64,000 nucleotides of DNA, taken from NCBI GenBank assembly GCA_021234535.1, contig CM037850.1, forward strand, positions 744,001 to 808,000, in the 5' to 3' direction. The number at the start of each line of letters is the position of its first letter. Position 1 is the first letter of the stretch. Made by a program: the position numbers and the translations under genes. Shown here piece by piece: positions 21,159 through 32,062 of this stretch. Source of the DNA: Stichopus chloronotus. Lineage: Eukaryota > Echinodermata > Holothuroidea > Aspidochirotida > Stichopodidae. The notes beneath the pieces are model-generated. The model did no database searches and was not told where the DNA came from. It saw nothing but the letters and a program-made list of their open reading frames with translations.

Positions 21159-24100
21159 CTGCATGCCAACAATATTACTCTATCTCATATATATTTACAG
21201 TCTGTAATCATAAGAAGGCAAATTTAAAGGATTTTCAACAAATCTGATAAGTGATCGTTAAACTCAACTAGCAAACATAGGTCATGTGACTATTTTTTAT
21301 TTATCCACCTTCAGATCAAAGAGGTGTAAAATTAGAAATGACACCTCACAGTTGTTAATTCCACCGCCACCTGTTTCCCCCCTATCTTACCCCATTGGTA
21401 CGCTCCAAAAATTCTGTGCATGTATTTGATGTGTTGAAGTCGGTGCATACGTGTCAACGTCAACACACCAAATGTATGCTCGGGCAGCTTGGGGCTTCAG
21501 TGAAACAAAACTCTTTGTTGCTATTTGAATTATTCTACTCACCTTGACCAGCCAGCCTCAGCAGATTTTTCCTTCTGAATGCTACATGCACTGAAGGATC
21601 AATGTAGCTTTGTTTCGGAGGGATCAAATGGTTTTACAGTGACATTGCTATCTCCTCCCCCTTGAAATATTTTCCTACAACTTAATACCCTCATGCCGTT
21701 TGTTTGCGAAGTTTATTTTCTGCTAAAGAATTTTGTTTCCTTAGTTATTAACTCCATACATAAATTTTGGAGCACATCTGTATGTTGCCATTGCCCATAT
21801 TGCACTATCTGCTAGACACTAGACTCTCACTATCCTCCAGACTGAGTACGTGAAGGCTACTGCAACAATATTGATAATGACACAGGTACTGTTAAACGGT
21901 GCTTGCCACAGTTCGTCTAAGCTGCAGAAATACTTCAAAAGAAATATGGCAATTCTTAGTCAAATCTAGGAACCTCACCTTCTTCTTGTATTCCCTTATT
22001 GATTGTTAATTAATTAACAGTTACTCAACTCACTGATGAGAGTGGTGCCCCGAATTTAAACTTGATATGAGTCATATGCATAACACGTGACTTTTTCGCG
22101 TCTTACTAACTCATCTGTAACAGTTATATGATGTTTAATGCCTTGATATAGCCTTATGAAAGTTGAAACGTATACTTTATGATAAGAAAAAGACCGTCAA
22201 CTTTTAAATTACCTTTGGTGTCTTCGTGAACTGAAAACCGAGTGCTCACAGAACTGCTGTGAACCGTTGGCCAGCGGAAACTGAGGTATAACCTGTGTAC
22301 GAAATATCAAAGTGTACCGGGTAAGATTATTTTGACATATTAAAGACCAAGTGACAAGAAAAAAAGTCAGCATCATTGAGAAGTTGCAGAGTGAAATGCT
22401 GAGTAATAATCCGTTGGAATGGTGTTTCTTTCTATTACCATTTTTGAGATATGGCTTTTCAAAGTTTGACGAAAATGCAAAACAGATGATGTAGGATGTC
22501 ACACAGTGTCAGTATTTCTTTTGCTAGGCCTTCACATTTTATCTCTTAATTACGCAATGGGTTACCTTCTGGGTTTCTCATTGGTGAGTAATAACAATAT
22601 TTCCAAAGAAGACAATACGTGCTTCCAAAATAAAAGCTCCAGGACATGTAAAATTCTCAGTTGTCCTTGAAATAAAGTTTAAGTAAACGAAGGGTAACAT
22701 CATGCATATCAGGTAAGTCCCTCGATGGATGTCACAAAATTGCATGTTTGGCTTATGTTTTTATTCATGATGCAATTGTAAAAGAGAAATTTGTTTTTAA
22801 AATGGTCAATGTCTGATGGATTTTCATGAAAGGTGTGACTTTTCCCACATTTTGAGGATAAATTTGGTCAATACTCCAAAAAGTGTGTTTCATGTCGCAT
22901 GCCTTTTAAGTAGTAAATGTTAATGCTAAACAGAACACCATATACGAACTTCTCAGCACATCACGTTCAGCCTTCGAAAGAACAGACCACCAGTATATTT
23001 TCCCTGATATATATCAAATACCAACGGCGTTAGTTTTACTTACCAGGCTCTTTGTAGAGATTGGCTTGCGGCGACGTATTGCAACATGTTATCACACGAA
23101 GGTGCCTTTTGTTTCTTGTACCCGATTATGACGTATGACTCGACCGTTAGCAACGGTGGCAGATGGAGTCCTGATTTGAATGTGATCCCCTCCTCGTTGA
23201 TGTCCGTTACAACTCCAACAAGGTTTACCTTACTGATAGGAATCTGCCAAAAACATATTTGTTTTAGAGATAAACATAAACATTTTAAGTTTCGAAACAA
23301 GCTTGACAAAAGATCATACGTCACGTAACCAGTCAATCCTCACAAGACAGATCAAACATGGTTATGCCTTCTCGAGAAGAACATACCATTATCGTATATC
23401 TGGATATCATGTCATGTTCTATCATGCAAGAAAGGTATTCTCGAGATGTAATTTTAGCACATTATGTGTTTTACGTGACGTGTCTTAGGTGACGTAACCG
23501 AAAAAGACTACAAAATTGGTTGAGAGAGTCTAGTACGGTGGACATGAGGGGACATGTGAGCTGTAAAGTCATCATGTTACCATAAGTCGTTATCTCGACA
23601 AAATTTTGCTTACTTGACATCTCGCTAAAATTTGTTAAACTGTTGAGACAGCGTATTAGAAATAATATGTCACCTCCCCAAAAATTTCGTTTTGGTCTAG
23701 ATAGCTTAAGTTGGTATATTTCGACAAAAAAAAAAACAAAAAGGTAACATGATATCGCGACAATGTGACAAATATTTCCAACAAGATGTTGAGTTAATCT
23801 ACGTCGGCATCTCAGAAAAAAAAAGGTTTTGTCGAGCTAACAAGTTATTCTAACGAGTAACTTAAATATTCATCTCGAATGTCTCTTTATGTCTGCCGTA
23901 ATGTAGGGATGACCCTGTGACAGAAACGGTGCAGATAAGATCAGATAAGATAAAATGTTTTGGAGGAAGTGAGACTGTGGTACAAACGATGATGTCTGAT
24001 GTTCTGAATAAATCGTAAAATCTATTCCAAGAGTTATCCCATTCATATAACTCAACCGAGCCCAATCATTGGCATACTTTGACCTCTATTATTATTTGTT

Positions 24101-27100
24101 CTTGGTATATGTATACAATTTTATTAATACTGCAGTGACAGGGGGAAATTTAATAAACCTTTGTAACTCTACAACCATACCCTGACTGCGATCATTTCAA
24201 GGTGATATCAATTTACCGACTTTGTAAAGCTAAAAAAGTGGTGGTATGACTACAACCATTGCGTTCCTTCAGACATAGTTCCTAAACGAAGGCACTTTAT
24301 ACATGGTCTAAATCAGGCTTCCTCCATTAAATTTTCCGAAGCACCACTTTACAAAATGTTACTGATATAATGCTCCACTTATCGCCGTCCTGGGGGAGGG
24401 GATAAGGGGAAGGGGTGTCCCCTCCACTTTTGAAAATTTTTGCATTTCAGAAGGAGCTTAGATGCAAAATGGTAACAAGTTTGCTCAATTTTCCCGGCCA
24501 AAATTTTTCCCAAACTTAACAATTTTTTTGATAAATAATCTTATCGAATGTGGGAACTTTGTATCAGATTAAGAAACCAACAAGGAAACATTCTCCACAA
24601 ACCTAGTGGCTGAAATGACATTTATATGATCTGGCAAGCCTTGAAAAATCTGGAACAAATGTAGTTGTAGATATTGTCATTATGTCCTGCAGGTGGTTGT
24701 GAGACAGTCGTGTTCGAAACTTGTTCTTGATAAAGTTCATGTTGCTGAAGGAGCTTTCGCAGATATAGGTGGATCCGAATATCCCCACCACTTTCAAGGA
24801 CAATAATTTCTGCTCACTGCAAGTTTGAGGAACACTTATCCAGAAATCCGTTGATGTTTTGCGGCCGTGGAAAAATGTCAATTCATCATCACTTTGCAGA
24901 TCGATTAGCTGAGATATTCTCCCAGTAATTTTTTGCGCCACTCCAAACCACGTCGCGCGCCACAAGTGGCGCACGCGCCGCTATTTGAGGAAGCCTGGTC
25001 TAAATAGTTTTGAATTACCATAGTTATTCATTCTCTAACTAAGATTTCAGACTCTATTTTGCTGATATAAAGTATTGCATACATACATGGAGCAGTTTTG
25101 TTGAGGGCAATGCTATCCTACAATGAAACACATCAGGTCATGTTGCGTTATTGACACAAGACCCTCCCCCCCCCCACCCAGCCACCTGACCAAGCATTTT
25201 CTTTAAGTTTTATATAAAATAAATATATTCGGGAAGAGGACCTTTCATAGAAATAATTAATCCTGCCATGTGAGCTTGTGACACATAGCCAAAACTTAAT
25301 GTTTAACAAAAATAACGAATATCCTACCTTGTATTGCGAGGCGATCGTCAACATTGATACCTTGGCACTCTGTAATATTCTACTGTTGCGATTGTATATC
25401 GATATAGGTTTCTGACAGATTCTCTTGACTAGATCAAGTAAGGGAACTTTGTCATCATCGTGTTCGTAGAAACAATGGAACATGCAATCCATTATTGGAT
25501 ATGGAAACTCATCTTTCAAGGTCAGCAAATGATCGATGATATGATACGTAGCCGACGGCTCCAAGCCACAAATGAACGGAAAGAGGCTATCAAAATGAAT
25601 CGGAGAAACTTTTTTCAAACTTTCAGTGAAACATTTCAAATCTTCTGTCGCCATACGAGAGAGGTGATTTGATGCAAACCATTCCTGAAACATTCCATGA
25701 AAGAATTTCACAAATGCTGACGGAGAAGAAGCTGCATCACTTGACCAAAACCTCATCAATGAACTGGAATCAATCTCGACATTCTCTCTGATCAAAATTC
25801 CAGTCTTGGTCCAAAACTGTAAACAAGTAAAGTCATCGAATACCTTAGAGTCCCATGTCGTTTGCGGAGGTTGAGAAAGTATGCCGGAACATGCAATCTC
25901 GCAAAGTTTATGCAGGTCTGAGGTCGACAACTCTTCCGAAGCATGGGGCTCTTTTCGAGTCAAATGTGACGTTAGACATTCTAGCACCCGTTGGAATAGT
26001 ACTGTAACCCTATTAAGACCCAATTCTCTGTTTTGCAGATTATCTTCCATAAGTCCTTTCAGAAGAAGATTGAAAAGGATTGGTATCCCGCACAAGTTCA
26101 ACAAAAATTCGTTATCTTCAATGAAGGCAACAGTCTCCTCTGCTTCTTTTCCTTGGTTAGGAAACTTCTCCGTGATGTATGATCGCCTATGTTCCGGGCC
26201 GAGTTCCTTCAGTCTTAATCGAACCGCCGGTAATTTCCTCACCTCCGAACAGCAAGGACGTGTTGTGATTATGACTTTGGCGTGTGTCAGCATCATGTTG
26301 TTTGCAATGTGAATGAAATCAGAGTCCCTGGGCCGACATGTGGCACCCTCTAGCCTGAATTCATCCCATCCATCCAGGGTAAATACCAAAGAAGACGACG
26401 TATGTTGTAGGACTGCTCGTATGTCATCTGAGGTGAGGGGGCAGTCGATAGGTAAGATGAGTTTGATGGCCTCGTAGACAGACGTTGTGTGGAGCTTGCC
26501 CATCTGAAGAAAGATCATGATATCTATTTCAGAAAGAGGAGATGACGAAGTGGCAATTGACCAGGAGTAGGCCAACTGACATGCTAGAGTGGTTTTACCA
26601 AATCCTGGTTCCCCTTCGATGACAATTCTCATTTCTTTTTTCATTGATGAATTGGTAAAGACGTCCAGATAAGAGGTAAACGTTATCAATTTAGCATCCT
26701 CTCGACGACCCTTCGTCGCGTCCAACAGAGCCAAATCGAGATCCATGAAGGGACTTTCGGAAGATCCAACTGGATGTCGTATTTTGTAAATGTCTTTGTA
26801 TCGCAGTTTTAGATACTTTGCCAGCATTGTTCGCTTTTCTAGAAAAGATGGAATTGAAAATATATTAAACAATTGCGGTTTCAACGACGAGTTACGGTAT
26901 ACTATCATCTTAGCATGTAGACAAGGGCGTGTAAAGAAATAGTTCTTCTGGCTCTACCTGATAGTTCTTGAGTACTGAGCATCTTCTCACTTGGTTGAAG
27001 GATTAGAGCAACCTTTTTCATCCCAATTCTTTCCAATGCCGTTCTTAAAAGCTGACAGTTTTCTTCCCCGTAAAGACCCTTCTCCTCTAGGATCTGGAGC

Positions 27101-28360
27101 AGCTCTATGCCGGGACTTTCGCTCCTCTGGACACGATCGCAATCTGCTGGACGCAAATCGAGTAATGTGCACAGTTGCATACATTTCTGAAGGGTAAGCT
27201 CCTGGGATACTTCAAATTTCTGTTTTCCGAAGTGAATGTTAAAATTCCCTGCGAATAGAAAGATAAAAATATTAGTACCCAATAATATTAGTATATTGAC
27301 AGGAGCAGTAGATTAAAATACTTTGATAAAGGACAATGGCAAGAAGTTAACAGCAAAATCTGAGTAGGAATAATTACTTGAGAGGTATCTCAAATTCTTC
27401 ATTTTAAGCTCTTTTAAAGATGAAATCGCATTGAACAAATTAAAATGTTTAACAGGTTTATGAAGTAAATGAGAACATTGAAAGTGTGTATTCACATTCT
27501 TTGATTACCTGATCTTAGTTCCGTTTTGCTTTCTTTGGAAAGTGAATCCCTGTAAAAAAAAAAATACTTGAAACTGTTTATCTGGAAACCCCTTAATGCT
27601 TAAAGTGTCCTACGGACAGTAGAGTTTCAATGAAGACGGCAGGATCCAGTTTGACATAACATGCTGTGGTCAGGTCTTCTCCTAAAAGATACTTTTTTTC
27701 AGGACAACCACCCCCTGATTTCGCAGACCGTCCTGAGGCTCTAGCACCACTAAGTCATTAATTCAATTCTTTTCCACGTCTTGGATCATTGCTTTGATTC
27801 AATGTAACATTTAAAATGAAAGTTAACCTGAAAACAATAGTAACAACTGTGACAATAGTAACAAACAGAATAAAGTTAAACCAACTCAACTCCCAAACTA
27901 AGCTAATGAAACGTCGGTATTCGTTATGATTCAAGTAGATGTATTTGAAGCTGAATATTAGCACAGAGATTAGCTAAGTATTTCCTTACACATTTCGTTT
28001 TACCCAAGCACGTCTACAATTAAAACGTAATCAATATGGTGAATTGTTTCACAATCCGTGTCTTTGCAGGGATATCCAACGTTCAACTTTATTGTCATGC
28101 ATATAGTAAAGGACAAAAACGTTACGAGAGCTTCCGTTATGTTGCCAGTAGATGCAAAATATTTTGAAATCTAAATGTTTCGAAAATTCTACAAAGGGAA
28201 ATGTCATCCAGTTCTTACGAGGAATCTGAAACAAATTATTTTAAATTTATGGAATGAAATTAGCAACAGCTGTTTAGGATTCATCCAAGTGCCCGATTGC
28301 TAATTAATTCATAGACTTACCCCATGATTTTGGATGTTCTGTCTGCTCAACTTTATTCAT
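21020..28360 (-). CDS. Death-fold + NACHT (NLR-type) gene with predicted membrane helix
   Basis: Seven minus-strand exons are phase-compatible in order: 28321-28360, 27828-27897, 27509-27549, 26958-27248, 25328-26838, 23044-23243 and 21020-21158, together about 773 codons. Predicted parts: a 13-residue start (MNKVEQTEHPKSW), one hydrophobic helix, a charged linker, a death-fold domain, a NACHT NTPase with Walker A GEPGFGKTT and Walker B LVFTLDGWDE, an NLR-type helical region with FFHGMFQEWFA, then two C-terminal exons of unknown fold. NACHT proteins are ATP-driven oligomerising switches and death-fold domains recruit signalling partners, so an innate-immune or cell-death adaptor role is likely. 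No leucine-rich repeats were seen. The last exon ends in an open phase-0 donor, so further coding may follow. The NACHT and death-fold exons are firm, the first two exons tentative. Confidence 0.7.
22340..22909. mobile_element. TTAA-ended MITE, copy 1
   Basis: A 570-bp element similar throughout to the segment at 54867-55411: shared strings include AGAAGTTGCAGAGTGAAAT-like, GATGAAAATGCAAAACAGATGA-like and ACACAGTGTCAGTATCT-like blocks. The ends are degenerate inverted repeats (TTAAAGACCAAGTGAC against TTAAAAGGCATGCGAC) lying at TTAA. It lies in the last intron of the NACHT gene. Confidence 0.8.
23044..23243 (-). CDS. NACHT gene exon 6: C-terminal segment of unknown fold
   Basis: 66 codons plus two bases. 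Enters in phase 0 after TTTTTGGCAG, matching the phase-0 end of the NACHT exon, and leaves at GTAAGT in phase 2, matching the next exon. Peptide strings: IPISKVNLVGVVTDINEEG, TFKSGLHLPPLLTVESYVI and ASQSLQRAW. The two-sided phase match is good evidence for a real exon although the domain is not recognised. It is not an LRR. Confidence 0.55.
24314..24997 (-). mobile_element. hAT transposon relic with intact 8-bp target duplication
   Basis: Perfect 11-base terminal inverted repeats (CAGGCTTCCTC at 24314-24324 and GAGGAAGCCTG at 24987-24997) are flanked on both sides by the direct repeat GTCTAAAT (24306-24313 and 24998-25005), the 8-bp duplication characteristic of hAT transposition. Internally it retains only the 3' part of a transposase (24603-24974). 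The intact flanks suggest a fairly young, internally deleted insertion, located in the intron between NACHT gene exons 5 and 6. Confidence 0.9.
24603..24974 (-). pseudogene. hAT transposase C-terminal fragment
   Basis: About 123 codons read through to a stop at 24603. The part FGSTYICESSFSNMNFIKNK followed by FRTRLSHNHLQDIM is the hAT C-terminal dimerisation motif, of the type found in GTF2IRD2/SCAND3/ZBED-related transposases. The catalytic RNase-H-like core and BED zinc finger are missing, because the element is only 684 bp. The first residues of the frame run into the terminal repeat side and are not transposase. Confidence 0.85.
25328..26838 (-). CDS. NACHT gene exon 5: NACHT NTPase and helical region
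   Basis: A single 503-codon exon, phase 1 in (acceptor CTTTTCTAG) and phase 0 out (AAG|GTAGGA). Residues counted from the exon start: Walker A GEPGFGKTT at 76-84, Walker B LVFTLDGWDEF at 151-161, sensor-1-like KVIITTRP at 188-195, then a winged-helix/helical region including CGIPILFNLLLKGLMED and, near residue 375, FFHGMFQEWFASNHL, the NLR-associated helical motif. All motifs for ATP binding and hydrolysis appear intact, with no internal stop. The reading continues past the donor to 25148 only as intron read-through. Confidence 0.9.
26958..27248 (-). CDS. NACHT gene exon 4: death-fold domain
   Basis: 97 codons, phase 1-1, between acceptor TTCTATTCGCAG and donor GTAGAG. The helical, Leu-rich sequence CMQLCTLLDLRPADCDRVQR then ELLQILEEKGLYGEENCQLL then TALERIGMKKVALIL is typical of a death-effector/death-fold six-helix bundle as found at the N-terminus of invertebrate NLRs. 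Whether it is DED, DEATH or CARD cannot be settled by eye. DED-like is my preference from the EEKGLYGEENCQLLRTALE helix pair. Confidence 0.75.
27509..27549 (-). CDS. NACHT gene exon 3: short charged linker
   Basis: A 41-nt exon after TTTTTTTACAG and before GTAATC. Phase 2 in and phase 1 out give DSLSKESKTELRSG, joining directly to the death-fold exon. It is supported by clear splice sites and by phase agreement with both neighbours. Confidence 0.55.
27828..27897 (-). CDS. NACHT gene exon 2: predicted transmembrane helix
   Basis: 70 nt, phase 1 in and phase 2 out. It encodes a hydrophobic stretch WFNFILFVTIVTVVTIVF ending at Arg, long enough to span a membrane, with the charged linker following. 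The donor CAG|GTTAAC is acceptable and the acceptor (CATTAGCTTAG) is weak, with another AG five bases upstream. The phase fits both neighbouring exons, but short hydrophobic frames also occur by chance in AT-rich DNA. Confidence 0.4.
28321..28360 (-). CDS. NACHT gene exon 1: possible start exon
   Basis: ATG at 28358-28360 with A at -3 and an in-frame TGA twelve bases upstream, then MNKVEQTEHPKSW and a phase-1 GGTAAGT donor. A plausible 5' UTR acceptor (TTTCCAG) lies about 60 bases upstream. The start choice rests on the donor, the Kozak-like context and phase compatibility only. Confidence 0.4.
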
Positions 28361-29034
28361 ATTACGACGTCATTGTCATTAAAACTGTGCAGCTTCCTAC
28401 TGGAAATGCAGAGATAAAAATCAGTTTCTTTTTCCTTGAAATCTGCGACGTCTGACCTCAGTGATCAGTATTGCAAATTCAAACAAACACGGAGCACGTC
28501 ACAAATATTTACATCAAAGAATTCCTATACCGTAAGCAATAGGGAAGAAAACAATTTTCCAGTGAAGGATATATTTTGATCAATTCTAAAATTAAACGTT
28601 TTTTGCTCCTTCAGTTGAGACACTTTCAAATCGCACATTTTGCTTACGAATTTGAATCAAATTATTAGAATCACTTTCAAGCACCCATAATTTAATTGAA
28701 TGGCATGACCTTGAAAGAAAGAGTATTTCTTTTCATAATGAAAAAGTCCGACAATCAAGAAGTTAACAAATGGTAAACTAGCATAAAATTCAAACAATCA
28801 GTAGTTTATAATTTTCATATGCAAGTAATTTTTTACACAAATTTCAAAACGGTAATAAATCCCAACAAGACATGGACATTATCGACACTGGAAATATTAA
28901 TTTAGTTTTCTCTTAAGGATATTACTGCAATGCAAACCTCACCTATACAAGGGTGAGAATAGTGACGTCTTGCACTGCTTGGAAAAGAACTATCCACACT
29001 GGAGTATAAAGCCAAGGTCAATGTCAAAATTACT

Positions 29035-29640
29035 TTATGAAATTTTACATTGTACTTTTATTACATTCGAATTGAGTCCGTTGGTGATGCCATGTTACTT
29101 TCATTAGACGGTATCATACCGTGATGCTATCTATAGTTACAATGTCCCTACCCACATTCCACTTTCATCAGGAGGTAACTGAGTCCTGTGCTACCATGTT
29201 GCAGTCAAAAGCCACAGTGACCCTACATATATTGTACTTTCATTAGAGGGTAACTTAGACCCCTGCTACCATGGTGATGCCAATAGTTGCAATGACCCTA
29301 TACACATTGTGCTTTCAATAGAGGGTGTCTGGCTCTGGTGCTACCTTGGTGCTGCCAGTAGTTACATTGACACTATCCATATTGTACTTTCATGAGAGGC
29401 TGCATGAATGGGTGATACCATGGTGCAGCGAATACTTACCCAGTGCACATCGTACTTAGATTGGTGGTACCGTGGTTCTGTCAATGGTTTTGATTCCATT
29501 ATACACACGGTAATTTCATTAGAGCTTAACGGAGACCGTTGATACCGTGTTCTTGTCAAAAGTTACAATGGCCGTATACAAACTTTCATTTGAAGGCCTG
29601 AATAAGACCAGTGATAATACGGTGCTTTCAATAGCTACAT
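29035..29640. repeat. About 72-bp tandem repeat, roughly eight diverged copies
   Basis: Each copy has a CACATTGTACTTTCATTAGAGG-like start (for example near 29053, 29100, 29163, 29240, 29312, 29388, 29515 and 29584), a GCTACCATGGTG-like middle and an AGTTACAATGACCCTA-like end. The copies are 65-80% alike by eye. Confidence 0.75.
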
Positions 29641-31511
29641 TAATCCCTTTTAGGTTCACCTTGTATCTGTAGGTAAACTTGTTCTGAGTTTCTAGAACCT
29701 CTAGAATAAATTTTCCATAAACGAATAACAGGAATCAGAAACTTGTGAGCTTTCGGAGGGAAAGATCTGGCCTTTGATACGCGTTGGCTACCCCATGACA
29801 TTGAAGGAAATTACCGTAAGTATAAATGTGTGTGAATATGGTGATATGCAGGGCAGGGTTTTGGACCATCACACCCGTACCCTTGACCCTAGTCCTGTGA
29901 CATGGAGTTAGTATTATTGTTATTATGGAGCTTATGGTTAGTAATCAGATCACAGTCAAGGCAAAGATTTGTCTGCTTTGGTACCAAGGTGAAGTTAATA
30001 TCTTTATCCCTGGACAGATCTGGTTCTACTCAACACTGGGTATAAAGTTTACAATTACTTGCAAATGCAACTTAACAATATCAGTATCATTAGTCTGGAA
30101 AACAAACAAGCAAACAATTCGCTATTTAAAAGAAAAACAGCTATCAAGCAAGAATGCAAGATGCTTCACAGAGATCCTGAATTTTGATTACATTGTTATT
30201 TTGTTTTCTTTTTACTTTTTCAACCTCTAGAGTAACTTTTTTTTTTACAAATGCACCACTGACAGCCCGGCATATCAGTCGATCGGTATAAAGTCCTGTC
30301 TAACAAGCAAGCTACCAAAGGGTTAACTCTATGCGAGTGCTTGTCGTTTATTGCAGTTTACTTTAGTACAAGTCACGATTGAACTCTGTGGCAATCATGG
30401 CAAAATTCTACTTAAAAAAAAACTGGCATCTGAGATCTAAATATTGTAAAATGTCGGATCATCAACTTCAGTACAGAAAGATTGAAAATATAGTCACGTT
30501 GTTGATTCTTGCTTGCTGGGACCAATAAAATAATGATAAACTGCTAAACAATAGACTAAGGTAGCAGCTTACGAAACAGTGATAACTCTTACCGTTTACA
30601 GGAAAAGAATAAACCTCTGCAGATAAAACTCCCATTTGCAAAAGAGAGACCTTTACTTTGGAGGATTTCCCGAACAAAAGTCACTCTCCAACAACACCAA
30701 TGTCTAAACTCGCACACTTGAAGTAGTAAAGAGAGACTATAGCACCATTCCTTTTTATCTCTGTTAATGATTCTTTTGTTTCTGAAACGGTTAGGCAGCT
30801 GATGAAGTGTGGTACTGCATACTAGGTAGTAAATGAAGTCATGTTGTAGGCAAGTTCCTTGAACAGCGTTGATACCACGGCATTATAACTACTACCCGAC
30901 TACTACTTCCTGTACTCTCCCCTGTATGAAGAATGTAACTAACAGCTAGTCAGATATGCAGTTTGATTTCGTTGTAAAGGTTAATACTAATGTAATGACA
31001 TATATGGCGGTGTTGGTGTACGTCCGTCTTGCTTAGCTGAGCAAAAGTTCAAGTTCCTGTCCTGTTCGGCACGCAACAAAAAAAATCACATTTTGACACG
31101 CTGGTGGTGATGTTAAGGTCATTAGGAAATAAGTTCTATTGTGCTTTAACATCACTAGTGGTTTTTTCTTCACTCCATGCAGAAATGTACAATCAGGAAT
31201 GCATACGGTATGAGGGAGCAGTACTTGAACAGATTTGATGAAGGCGCAACAAGCGAGCGCCTTCTGTATTCGGACCAAATCAAAAATGGAGAATGCAAAC
31301 GACGGAAGAAAGTATCAAGTAGTATTGATGACAAAAAGTGTAACGATTTGTTCCTCTTGCTGGCTTTGTTAAAGAGAAGGACAACCCATCCCCGGAGAGC
31401 GATCCATCAGCTGCACCCCCCTCCCCCCCCCCCTTTGTAAACTCCTGGATACGCCACTTGGGACGGTCTCGTCTCGTTACTTACCGTTCGAAAGAAACTA
31501 AAATAGCCTAC

Positions 31512-31680
31512 TAATATACGGTAGTACTCAGGTACTAATATAGCACTCAGACACTAGTAATATAGTACTCAGGTATTAATTGAGTACTAAGGTACTAATA
31601 GCCTATAGTACTCAGATTGTATTCTACTCAGGTACCAATAAAGTACTCGTACTGAATACCCAGGTGCTAATAGTGCTTAC
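31512..31680. repeat. Minisatellite based on AGTACTCAGGTACTAATA
   Basis: Six to seven irregular copies of a 20-28 bp unit AGTACTCAGGTACTAATA. The unit contains the palindrome AGTACT. Confidence 0.75.
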
Positions 31681-31940
31681 TGTAGATATTGATGTAAAGT
31701 ACTCTGTTAAGTCTATGTAATACCAAAACGATATGCAGTCATCATAAATAATGCAAGTCTGTAGTGAGATATACAAAAGCACAATTATCGACTTCGGTCT
31801 GATACTCATTTATTATTTCCTGTAATTCAACAAAACTGATCAATTTGTGTCAAATTGACCAACGGCTGACCAAAGGATAGTGAAGAATATCCCAGCTGAA
31901 CAGCAGGAAATAAAAAATTAAAAGGTTAGAAATCGGCGAT

Positions 31941-32027
31941 ATATACATACATACATACATACATACATACATACATACATACATACATACATACATACAT
32001 ACATACATACATACATACATACATACA

Positions 32028-32058
<31 letters not shown>
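31941..32058. repeat. (ACAT)n microsatellite
   Basis: Almost uninterrupted tetranucleotide ACAT/TACA run of about 29 units, flanked by TATATA. The Met-Tyr-Val-Cys open frame on the minus strand is produced by the repeat. Confidence 0.97.

Positions 32059-32062
<4 letters not shown>

Noticed and set aside
28049..28228. Terminal exon reading IPRKNWMTFPFVEFSK and ending RHGL-stop
   Set aside because: It has a fair acceptor, but its phase does not fit the proposed exon 1 of the NACHT gene (phase-1 entry meets TAA at once), and no other gene upstream supplies a phase-0 partner. A 7-base micro-exon reading of the same acceptor fits the phase but is too speculative.
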